Of a stretch of 64,000 nt of DNA, positions 18,389-26,420 are shown piece by piece; the first letter of the stretch is position 1, and each line of letters starts with the position of its first letter. A program made the translations under genes and the position numbers. The stretch is from an uncultured Lachnospiraceae bacterium (GTDB lineage Bacteria > Bacillota > Clostridia > Lachnospirales > Lachnospiraceae), in contig CAJTOO010000003.1 in assembly GCA_910577735.1 (NCBI GenBank), positions 62,001 to 126,000 on the forward strand. The letters run 5' to 3'. The notes beneath the pieces were generated by a model, which worked only from the letters and a program-made list of their open reading frames with translations, was not told the DNA's origin and made no database searches.

Positions 18389-21300
18389 TTAAAATAAATC
18401 CAGACCGCTCAGGGCAGACAGATATTTGTTTAAATAGTCTTCGGTAATAGCACTCCAATCTGCCCCCAGATCATTCAGATATCTGTTGGTAATCTTCTGT
18501 ATCACAGGAATGTCCCGGCGGCCCTTAGACAGTTCATTGGTCATAAGGCCCTGTAACTGTTCTCTGCCTTCCTGCGTCCTTTTTCTCTCCTGAAGCAGTT
18601 CCAGAAATTCCTGGTCAGGCAGCACGTCAATGGTATATCCCAGCTTTCCTGCCTCTTTAAATAAATCTTCAAACTTCAATTCCATAGGCGGATACACATG
18701 GAATACCGCCGTATCCTCTTCTGTGGCCGTCAATGCGACGATATTATGAGCCGTCTCATCCACCGGTGAAAAGTTCACGCTTCCTTCATAGACAGACCTG
18801 GGCACCGCACCCAGCTTAATATAAGAAGATACCTGTCGTGTAAAGGCATTGGAATGGAGATTCATCTGAAACTCCCCGTCGCAGATACGTCCCTGCAGGT
18901 TCCCGATGCGCATGATTTTCATCTCCAGTCCATCCTCCACTGCCGCCCGGAGCATCTCGTACTCTGCCATATATTTAGAATAAATATACTTGTTATGTAT
19001 TTCCTGTCCGATATAAAAATCTGACTCCGTAAAGCTGTCCTTTTGTGCCGCCCCTGCCGTCATGCCCGCAACACTGATGGTAGAAATCTGGCATAGCATC
19101 GCATGTTCCCTTTTGGCAAAGCGTATCAGGTTTTTAACGCCCTCCGTATTGATCTTCTCTAAATTGTCCCCATAGGAAAAATGAGATACATTGGCAGCGG
19201 AATTGATGATCGTATCAATAGGAACAGGACATTCCTGCGCAAAAACAGCAGGATCTGTGATATCTCCTTCCACTACCATCCACTTCTCTCCGCAGCCTTC
19301 AGAGAAGTCCTCTTCCTCATAATAGAACAGGGAAGATTTCACCCGCTTCAAAGCCGTAAGGGATTTCTTAGACCGTGAAAGACAGACAATCTTGCCGCAC
19401 AATGCCGGATTCTTAAGCAGATCCGCTAAAATATGGATTCCAAGATATCCCGTCACCCCTGTCAGCAGCACATTTCCAAGGGGCCTGCGTTTGACTTGCT
19501 CCTTCGTATGATTGGCCAGATATTCGCCAAATCCGCTGTAGTCAAGCGCCTTGATTGCAAATCCCGCATCCTCTTTGCTTTCCGTCTTTTTATCAATCCG
19601 CTCCAGCAAAAGGGACGGCGTTGGGAACTGGTACAGATCCCCAAATTCCAGCTGGTTCTCCATAAGACCCAGCTTTTCCTCGATTTGCAGCACAACTGCG
19701 ACTGCATGAAGCGAATCGCCGCCCAGTTCAAAGAAATTGTCATCCAGACCGGCCTGCTCTATGGACAGTGCCTCCGCAAAGATACAGCAGACCAGTTTCT
19801 CCCTTTCTGTCACCGGTTTCCTGTAAACACGTACATATTCCACCGGCTCTGCCGCAAGCGCCTTTACATCAGTCTTGCCGTTTGGCGTCTGGGGCATGGC
19901 ATCCAGTTCTTTTAATACATCCGGCACCATGTAGGCGGTGAGTCTCGCTTTCATATGGGCTTTTAATGCCTCCTCATCCACCTCACCTTTCGACAATGCC
20001 GTATAAAACCCTACCATATGGTCAGACTTTTCAATTTTCCGGATCATACAACAGCAAGCCGCCACACCGGGAAATTCTCCCATGACATTTTCAATTTCAG
20101 AAAGTTCAATGCGCAGCCCCCGCAGTTTCACCTGCCTGTCGTTCCTGCCGCAGTACATGAGCCTTCCTTCCTTTGTCAAATATCCAAGATCCCCGGTCCG
20201 GTACAGCCTGATGCCTCTCCAGTGAATATATTTAGCTGCCGTCTCCTCCTGTCTGTCCTGATAACCGATACCCACGCCATTGCCATATATGCAGATTTCC
20301 CCCACGGCGCCGAAGGGCACCGGATTCCTCTCCCGGTTTAAAAGCAGGATGCCCATATTGGCAATCGGCGTACCGATAGATTCTGCATCTCCTGCCTCCG
20401 TGATGGTGGCCCCGATGGTCGTTTCCGTAGGCCCATAGCCATTGTAAATCCGTATCCTATAGGTATCTTCCAGACGCTTCACCAGGCTTCCCGGCAGAAC
20501 TTCTCCCGCCGCCAGAACAGCCTTCACGCCGCCAAACGCTTTCAAAAAGGCTTCGTTTGCCAGATAAGCCGTAATCCGGGAAGGCGTACAATGGAGGATA
20601 TCCGCTCCATGGCGCAGGATATGTGCTGCCAGTTCCCCCGCATCCATCATGGATTTCTCATTGCCCAGTTCCACAAACAGACCGTTCAGCAATGGCACAA
20701 AGATTTCAAACAGGGAAATATCAAAGCAAATAGAACCAATTGCCACAATGCCGCGGCAGTTTCTGGTTATGTCCCGGTTAAAGGGATTGTTATCCGGATG
20801 CACAATGTTTGCAATGCCCTTGTGAGAGAGCACCACTCCTTTGGGACGTCCGGTGGTGCCGGATGTGTAGATCATATAGGCCAGATCGTCCTGCCCGATT
20901 TCCGGTAAAAGAGCCGGCTCCATCTCCTGCGATAAAAGGGTATCGATTTCTATATAGTCATACTTCTTTGCAATTTCTACATTCTCGGATGAAATCAGAC
21001 AGGCCGCCCGGCTGTTTTCCATAATATAAGAAATTCTGTCCGCTGGATAAGCAGGATCTACCGGGATAAAAGCCGCCCCCGCCTTTGCTATGCCAAGGAT
21101 TGTGGGAATCAGGCGATAATCCCGCTTCAGCAGGAAAGCAACCCGGTCACCGCTTTGCACACCCAGACGTTTTACGCCACAGGCAATCCGGCTGCTTATC
21201 TCATCCAGCTGTCCGAATGTAAAGGCATATTCTCCCGCATACAAAGCGGGGGCGTCCTGGTACTGCAAAGCTGCCTGCCGGAACAGGGAAGGAATCGTCA

Positions 21301-22609
21301 GATTCTTTTCCACCGGAACAGACTTACCCTTCATCGATGTGATTTTCCTGTATTCTGCCTCCCCCAGCATCTTGATGTCGGCAAGTGTCTTCACAGTCTG
21401 GTCTGCTGTGCCGGCAAAGGCCGAAAACACTCCGCCTGCTATGCCCTGCTCGATAATCGTCAGAATGGCATCGCCAAAATACCCTGCCTGTTCCTCTGTA
21501 TAAACAGTTTCCCGATAGTCCAGCTGCAAATCCAGTCCTGCCCTTTCATTGCGGAACAGATTAAAGGTCAGATGATTTGACATCTCCCCTGCCACACTGA
21601 ACCGGACGCTGTAACGCAAATCCGTACAGAAAGAGAAACGATAAAAATTAAGCACATATTCAGATAGAGATTCCCCCACTATGTTTTCATCCCGCAAAGC
21701 GGAAAGAATCCGGTCAAAGCCGCATCCTTTATGGGCCGACGCCTCCCCTGACGCTCTTTTTACCTTCCTGCCAAGCTCTGCAAAGGTATCTGTTCTTTCC
21801 ACCTGCACTCTTACCGGAACAAGCAGCGTATAGCAGCCAAGCGTATCCATCTGCCCGGGTGCACGGTTTAAACGGGGCATTAAGAACACCGCATCCTTCT
21901 TGTCTGTAGCCTGGGCGAGATAAAACGCATAAGCCGCCGCAAAAATATAAGGGATTGAAATATCCTCTCTCTCCCCAAATGCTTCCGCTTCTTTCATCAG
22001 TTGTTCCGGTACGCTGACCCGCCATTTTTTAAGTCTGTTTCCCTCTGCTTTCTGTGGAAAGATGGCGCTCTCAAACTCTGCGCCGTCAAAATAAGACCGC
22101 CAGAAGCTGTCCTCCTGCCCGCCTTTCTCAGATTCCTGGAAAAACACTGACCTGGCAATCTTCTTCCCGGCAAGCACATCCAGCACTTTCTGTACAAACA
22201 GACTCATACCGTAGCCATCGATTATCACATGGTGGAAGCGCACATACAAAAAGGAGCCGCCCCCTGAAAGGGGAATAACTTCCGCCTGATACAGGCACTG
22301 TTCCATAGCAAGAGGACAGTTATCCATGGCCGCCATATATTCTTCCGTAAGCTCTGCGGATCGTTCCTTTCCGATACTGCACGCAGAAACTTTCCTGCCA
22401 GTCGGGGTAAATACCCACGCCCCTTCCTGGCAGGTGAGCGTGACGGCAAAAATATCCGCTGCATCAAGCACAACATCTGCCGCCTCTTTTACCTGCTGCG
22501 GTGTATGATTCGGCAAGTGAAGTTTTAAGGAAATCGTATTGCGCGCACTGCCCGGACAGACCTGCTGCGTCATGATAATCTGCATCTGTGATAAATTAAG
22601 TCCGCTCAT
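18389..22609 (-). CDS. single-module NRPS with terminal reductase (C-A-T-R)
   Basis: This 1,406-residue enzyme has a condensation domain (about 1-400, with the active-site motif HHVIIDG near residue 128), an adenylation domain (about 430-905, with YTSGTTGRPKG near 584, NGYGPTETTIG, YRTGDLG and the lysine motif NGKTDVKAL), a carrier domain (LGGDSLHAV, Ser near 965) and a thioester-reductase domain (about 1030-1406, with NADPH motif LLTGVTGYLG near 1053 and catalytic YIYSK near 1211). It should activate one amino acid, acylate or couple it through the C domain, and release it reductively as an aldehyde or alcohol. No second module, thioesterase or phosphopantetheinyl transferase gene lies in the window. 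The start follows the STAS stop by 6 bp. Confidence 0.93.
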   Translation of the reverse strand: MSGLNLSQMQIIMTQQVCPGSARNTISLKLHLPNHTPQQVKEAADVVLDAADIFAVTLTCQEGAWVFTPTGRKVSACSIGKERSAELTEEYMAAMDNCPLAMEQCLYQAEVIPLSGGGSFLYVRFHHVIIDGYGMSLFVQKVLDVLAGKKIARSVFFQESEKGGQEDSFWRSYFDGAEFESAIFPQKAEGNRLKKWRVSVPEQLMKEAEAFGEREDISIPYIFAAAYAFYLAQATDKKDAVFLMPRLNRAPGQMDTLGCYTLLVPVRVQVERTDTFAELGRKVKRASGEASAHKGCGFDRILSALRDENIVGESLSEYVLNFYRFSFCTDLRYSVRFSVAGEMSNHLTFNLFRNERAGLDLQLDYRETVYTEEQAGYFGDAILTIIEQGIAGGVFSAFAGTADQTVKTLADIKMLGEAEYRKITSMKGKSVPVEKNLTIPSLFRQAALQYQDAPALYAGEYAFTFGQLDEISSRIACGVKRLGVQSGDRVAFLLKRDYRLIPTILGIAKAGAAFIPVDPAYPADRISYIMENSRAACLISSENVEIAKKYDYIEIDTLLSQEMEPALLPEIGQDDLAYMIYTSGTTGRPKGVVLSHKGIANIVHPDNNPFNRDITRNCRGIVAIGSICFDISLFEIFVPLLNGLFVELGNEKSMMDAGELAAHILRHGADILHCTPSRITAYLANEAFLKAFGGVKAVLAAGEVLPGSLVKRLEDTYRIRIYNGYGPTETTIGATITEAGDAESIGTPIANMGILLLNRERNPVPFGAVGEICIYGNGVGIGYQDRQEETAAKYIHWRGIRLYRTGDLGYLTKEGRLMYCGRNDRQVKLRGLRIELSEIENVMGEFPGVAACCCMIRKIEKSDHMVGFYTALSKGEVDEEALKAHMKARLTAYMVPDVLKELDAMPQTPNGKTDVKALAAEPVEYVRVYRKPVTEREKLVCCIFAEALSIEQAGLDDNFFELGGDSLHAVAVVLQIEEKLGLMENQLEFGDLYQFPTPSLLLERIDKKTESKEDAGFAIKALDYSGFGEYLANHTKEQVKRRPLGNVLLTGVTGYLGIHILADLLKNPALCGKIVCLSRSKKSLTALKRVKSSLFYYEEEDFSEGCGEKWMVVEGDITDPAVFAQECPVPIDTIINSAANVSHFSYGDNLEKINTEGVKNLIRFAKREHAMLCQISTISVAGMTAGAAQKDSFTESDFYIGQEIHNKYIYSKYMAEYEMLRAAVEDGLEMKIMRIGNLQGRICDGEFQMNLHSNAFTRQVSSYIKLGAVPRSVYEGSVNFSPVDETAHNIVALTATEEDTAVFHVYPPMELKFEDLFKEAGKLGYTIDVLPDQEFLELLQERKRTQEGREQLQGLMTNELSKGRRDIPVIQKITNRYLNDLGADWSAITEDYLNKYLSALSGLDLF

Positions 22610-22615
22610 TTGTCC

Positions 22616-22918
22616 TTATGCCTTCTCTATCGTCAGAATATCTGCAAAACCAGTTACTTCAAAAATCTCCATAATGGTATCATTGACATGAATCACACGC
22701 ATGCTTCCCTGTTTATTCATGATTTTCTGCGCTCCTAAAAGGACACGCAGTCCTGCCGATGACAGATAATCCAAATCTGCCATATCAATGGTCAGTTCCT
22801 CCACCCCCTCAATGGCGCCTTTGATTGTATTCTCAAGTTCCGGCGCTGTATTAGTATCCAGTCTTCCTTCCAGTGCAAGACATAAACTGTTTCCGTTTTG
22901 ATTTTTTGTGATTTTCAT
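22616..22918 (-). CDS. STAS-domain anti-sigma factor antagonist-like protein
   Basis: A 100-residue single STAS domain of the SpoIIAA/RsbV type. The segment DLDYLSSAGLRVLLGAQK carries the serine that RsbW-like kinases phosphorylate and SpoIIE/RsbU-like phosphatases dephosphorylate. Both predicted partners are encoded in the same operon: the kinase at 25716-26123 and the phosphatase at 16933-18372. The unphosphorylated form would bind the kinase or another partner. It lies 18 bp after the ABC ATPase gene and 6 bp before the NRPS gene. AGAGGT precedes the ATG. Confidence 0.92.
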   Translation of the reverse strand: MKITKNQNGNSLCLALEGRLDTNTAPELENTIKGAIEGVEELTIDMADLDYLSSAGLRVLLGAQKIMNKQGSMRVIHVNDTIMEIFEVTGFADILTIEKA

Positions 22919-22936
22919 ATGTTATACCTCTTTTCT

Positions 22937-24079
22937 TTATATATTGATAAGGAAATGATTGATTCCATCCGCAAACGTATGCTCCATTTCTTTCGATATC
23001 CCCTTTATGATTCTGCCGGACAGATCTTCGTCGTCATCAAAAAGATCGATGGCCGGCCCGCTATAGGAAAATCTCATCTGGGACAGGTTCTCCCGCTCAC
23101 TGTATTCCACATCCAGGGAAATATCCCTTGCCCCCTCTTTTGCTGCCGCAGGCAGAAGTTTCATCATAAGCACTTCCTCCACCGCAAGCTGCATGGCATA
23201 AATCCGCCTCTGGGCCATCTGCTGTCTGCGTCCGAACTCCTCAAGCCGGGTCATAAAGGCCGGGAAGTCAAAGTTGCGTGAAATCTTCTCTGCATGAAGC
23301 ACCTTCAGCTGTCTGATAAAGATCCGGGTCCTCTCCCTCCGGGGATGTTCAAAAATCTGCTCCGGCGTTCCATCCTCGTAAATCTCACCCTGATCCATAT
23401 ACAGTATCCTTGTGGATACCTCTCTGGCAAACTTCATTTCATGCGTCACAATCATCATGGTCATTCCCTGCCCGGCCAGCCTGCGGATCACCGAAAGGAC
23501 CTCTCCTGTCATAGTAGGATCCAGCGCGGAGGTAGGTTCGTCAAAGAGAATGATTTCCGGTTCCATGGCCAAGGTTCTCGCAATCGCCGCACGCTGCTTC
23601 TGTCCCCCGGAAAGTTCATCCGGGTAGGCCAGAGCCTTGTCTGCAAGCCCTATGGTGCGTAACAGTTCCATCCCCCGGTCATAGGCTTCCTGACGGCTCC
23701 TGCCAAGGAGATCCACCTGCCCCATCATGATATTTTCTATCACACTCTTGTGGGCAAACAGGTTAAAGGACTGAAATACCATACCCATCTTCTGCCTGAC
23801 CAGATTTACCTTACATTTCTTATCCGTCGTGATCACGCCGTCAACCACAATTTCACCTTTGGTAGGTGTCTCCAGAAGATTGATACAGCGAAGCAGCGTT
23901 GATTTTCCGGTTCCCGATGGGCCTATAATGGAGATGACCTCTCCTTTTTTGATCTCCAGATTGATATCCCGAAGCGGGGTTACATTCGGATACTGTTTAC
24001 ACAAATGCCGGATAGATATCATACTGGTGTCCATATTGTCTTCTGCGCAGGCGTTCTGCCCATCATACGTATCTGCCAT
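22937..24079 (-). CDS. polar amino acid ABC ATPase fused to a degenerate RsbW-like domain
   Basis: Residues about 15-255 form a GlnQ/HisP-type ABC ATPase: Walker A GPSGTGKST, signature LSGGQKQRAAIARTLAMEP, Walker B IILFDEPTSALD and the H-loop VTHE. It should drive the permease encoded just upstream. The last 120 residues are not part of normal ATPases of this class. They resemble the anti-sigma HATPase fold: LAVEEVLMMKLLP matches the N-box helix but lacks its Asn, and YSGPAIDLF matches the ATP-lid DxGxP motif without the Asp. This tail probably no longer binds ATP and may be a docking domain for the STAS protein. The ATG at 24079 overlaps the previous stop as TGATG. Confidence 0.88.
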   Translation of the reverse strand: MADTYDGQNACAEDNMDTSMISIRHLCKQYPNVTPLRDINLEIKKGEVISIIGPSGTGKSTLLRCINLLETPTKGEIVVDGVITTDKKCKVNLVRQKMGMVFQSFNLFAHKSVIENIMMGQVDLLGRSRQEAYDRGMELLRTIGLADKALAYPDELSGGQKQRAAIARTLAMEPEIILFDEPTSALDPTMTGEVLSVIRRLAGQGMTMMIVTHEMKFAREVSTRILYMDQGEIYEDGTPEQIFEHPRRERTRIFIRQLKVLHAEKISRNFDFPAFMTRLEEFGRRQQMAQRRIYAMQLAVEEVLMMKLLPAAAKEGARDISLDVEYSERENLSQMRFSYSGPAIDLFDDDEDLSGRIIKGISKEMEHTFADGINHFLINI

Positions 24080-25614
24080 CACATGCACACCCCCTTTACG
24101 CAGCGTTTACTCCGCTTTGGCGCAGCTTTCTTCTCTGCAAAGGACAGCGCCGCCGTCATAACATTGGCAACAGCAAAGTAGATTACCGCCGTCACGATCA
24201 GCGGAAAGAATGCCTCCATGGTACGTGAACGGATTATGTCGGATACTTTCGTCAGATCCTGTACGGCAATATAGCCCACAACGGACGTCATTTTCACCAT
24301 GGAAATAAATTCACCCTTCAACACAGGGATAAAATTTCCGGCTGCCTGAGGAAATACAATCTTAAAAAACGTCTGACGCTTCGTATAACCCATGGCAAGA
24401 GCTGCCTCGCTCTGGCCTTTATCAACCGTCTCTATCCCTGCACGCATCATCTCCGATGAGTAAGCCGCAAAATTGATGGAAAAACCAATGACCGCAGCCA
24501 GCACTTCGGAAATATCCACCGAACCAAAAATCCCATAATATAATATCATCAGAAGAACCACGATGGGCATCCCCTGAATCACACGAACAAAAACCGCTCC
24601 GAGCAGACGCATGGATCGATAACCGGTCCGGCGCAGCATACAGATTCCAAAGCCAAGGCACAGGCCAAAGAATCCCGAAAAAACGGAGATCAGTATGGTA
24701 ACGCCAAGTCCCTGCAAAATCAGCCGCCACCGTCCCTCCACCACAAAGGTGCTCCGGAAGCTGTCTTCCAAACCTGCCCAAAAGCCTTTCTCCAAAAACA
24801 TGCCGCTTCCCTGTCCTGACCTTATCATAACGGCAGTCTCTGAAGGATACACACAATCAGAAAACGCAATGTGCCTGCGCCTTTCTTCGGTGGCATTTAA
24901 ATTCGCCATGATACAATCTATGTCGCCTGCCTGAGCCGCGGCAATGATGCCGTCATAGTCGTAAATCTTAATTTCCACTTCCGCATTTAACCATGCCGCA
25001 AAGCGGTAAATCAACTCCACATCGTATCCCGTAAGTGTGGTTCCCTCATAGTAGCTGAAGGGCTGGACCATCCCTGTGGTTCCCACCTTAAGTTTACAGT
25101 CCGGCGCCTTTGGCACTGGTATTTCCGGCATCGTTCCCTCCGCCCTGCTTACCCAGCGCTCATACATATCATCCAGCCTGCCCTCTGCTCTTGCTTCCGC
25201 CAAAAACCGGTTCACCTTATCCTCTAAATTGTCAATCTGGCTTTTGGGTGAAATCCCCACAGCCACATCCACACTCTCTCCCAGATTTTCCTCTAAAAGC
25301 TCCACACCCTCAAGTCCGCTGGCAATGGCGAACTCCATCATCACCCGGTCATAGACAAACCCGTCCAGCTTGCCCTGGGAAATGGCAAGATATCCCGAAC
25401 TATTACCGGAAAAGGTTTTTTGCTTTGCTTCCGGCAGATATTTTTCTGCCATGTACATACCTGCTCCGCCCTCGGGAACACCAATCGTATATGCAGGATC
25501 GTTAAGCTGCTCTATGGAGGTAATCTGTTCTTTTTCCTGCTTTCCGCATCCTCCGAGCCAAAGCATTCCTGACAGGGCAACTGCCAGAAACACCGTTCTT
25601 TTTTGTAATAACAT
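24079..25614 (-). CDS. amino acid ABC transporter, substrate-binding lipoprotein fused to permease
   Basis: A 511-residue fusion. A lipoprotein signal ends at Cys 23 (MLWLGGCGK). Residues about 35-150 resemble lobe 2 of a family 3 binding protein (ITSIEQLNDPAYTIGVPEGG, DMYERW), and residues about 160-255 resemble lobe 1 (LKVGTTGMVQPFSYYEG, GYDVELIYRFA, NLNATEERRRHIAFSD), so the lobes appear in swapped order. Residues about 285-500 are a polar amino acid permease with the EAA loop EAALAMGYTKRQTFFKIVFP. It probably imports or senses an amino acid. The ATG at 25614 follows GGAAGG; GTG 25623 is an alternative. The neighbouring ATPase completes the importer. Confidence 0.9.
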   Translation of the reverse strand: MLLQKRTVFLAVALSGMLWLGGCGKQEKEQITSIEQLNDPAYTIGVPEGGAGMYMAEKYLPEAKQKTFSGNSSGYLAISQGKLDGFVYDRVMMEFAIASGLEGVELLEENLGESVDVAVGISPKSQIDNLEDKVNRFLAEARAEGRLDDMYERWVSRAEGTMPEIPVPKAPDCKLKVGTTGMVQPFSYYEGTTLTGYDVELIYRFAAWLNAEVEIKIYDYDGIIAAAQAGDIDCIMANLNATEERRRHIAFSDCVYPSETAVMIRSGQGSGMFLEKGFWAGLEDSFRSTFVVEGRWRLILQGLGVTILISVFSGFFGLCLGFGICMLRRTGYRSMRLLGAVFVRVIQGMPIVVLLMILYYGIFGSVDISEVLAAVIGFSINFAAYSSEMMRAGIETVDKGQSEAALAMGYTKRQTFFKIVFPQAAGNFIPVLKGEFISMVKMTSVVGYIAVQDLTKVSDIIRSRTMEAFFPLIVTAVIYFAVANVMTAALSFAEKKAAPKRSKRCVKGVCM

Positions 25615-25715
25615 TTTCTTCACCTTCCATCCTGTGGCCAGTCAGATTATTATAGCAAATAAATTTTCTGGTTTGGGCGGTATGGTATGGTTCGTATTTT
25701 TTCCGGTACACTTTG

Positions 25716-26123
25716 CTATATCTTCTTCTTAATCTTTAAAATATTTTTGCCTTCCCGGTATTCATAGGAGATTTCATCCATGCTCTTTTTGACCATATAG
25801 ATGCCAAGGCCGCCAATCTGCCTTTCTTCCGCAGAAAGAGTGGTGTCCGGCTCCTGAGCCGCCAGGGGGTCGTAGGGAACGCCGTTATCGATAAAGGTGA
25901 TTGCCACTGCCAGAGGGTCTTCCATGACCTCCACACGCACAGTGGCAGAACCCACCTCGGGATGATAGGCATAATGGGCTATATTCCCGAACAGTTCGTC
26001 AATGGCAATGTCAATCTGCATCTGGGCCTTCATGGGACATCCCAGCCTTTCCAGCTGTTCATCCACAAATTCTGTAACTTTTTCTATGTTTTTAACGGTT
26101 GCGTCAATGATCAGTTCCTTCAT
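25716..26123 (-). CDS. RsbW-like anti-sigma factor serine kinase
   Basis: A 135-residue stand-alone HATPase_c_2 protein of the RsbW/SpoIIAB class. The ATP-binding boxes are intact: N box AIDELFGNIAHYAYHP, G1 box FIDNGVPYDP and G2 box GGLGIYMVKKSMDEI. It should phosphorylate the STAS protein of the same operon and hold a target when free. No sigma factor is encoded nearby, so the target may be something else, for instance the transporter or NRPS; that is inference. The ATG at 26123 is preceded by GGAGGAGAAGGGG. It is the first gene of the seven-gene operon, 101 bp before the next start. Confidence 0.92.
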   Translation of the reverse strand: MKELIIDATVKNIEKVTEFVDEQLERLGCPMKAQMQIDIAIDELFGNIAHYAYHPEVGSATVRVEVMEDPLAVAITFIDNGVPYDPLAAQEPDTTLSAEERQIGGLGIYMVKKSMDEISYEYREGKNILKIKKKI

Positions 26124-26323
26124 CTTCCCCTTCTCCTCCACTTTCCTTTAACTGTCTATTGGACTTTGGCCCTGTCCTCACCTCATGAGCTTCCATTTCC
26201 TATGTATGCTGTCAGTTCTTATACTGATTATCTAACAGACAGTTTACCAGAGAATTTCCTTGTTATTTTTCTTTGGGCACACATCGCATTTTTTTGGGTA
26301 TACTTTGTATGGTTGGTTTGCAA

Positions 26324-26356
26324 TTCACGTTCACGTCACGTTCACATTCACATCAC
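26324..26356. repeat. array of six GTGA units upstream of the NRPS operon
   Basis: On the minus strand GTGA occurs six times with start-to-start spacings of 5, 6, 6, 5 and 6 bp. The array lies about 200 bp upstream of the operon's first ATG, in the only gap (26124-26405) that can hold its promoter. It could be a tandem regulator site or a chance simple repeat. I see no convincing -35/-10 pair next to it. Confidence 0.5.
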
Positions 26357-26390
26357 AATATTGATATCTCATGTAAAACAGAACAACCAA

Positions 26391-26420
26391 TTGAAAAGAA
26401 CGGCCTCATACGAGACCGCC
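26391..26420 (-). terminator. probable terminator overlapping the nagA stop
   Basis: In minus-strand RNA, GGCGGTCTC and GAGGCCGTT pair around GTAT with G-U wobbles and are followed by CTTTT. The stem overlaps the last nagA codons. It would separate nagBA from the NRPS operon. Confidence 0.6.
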
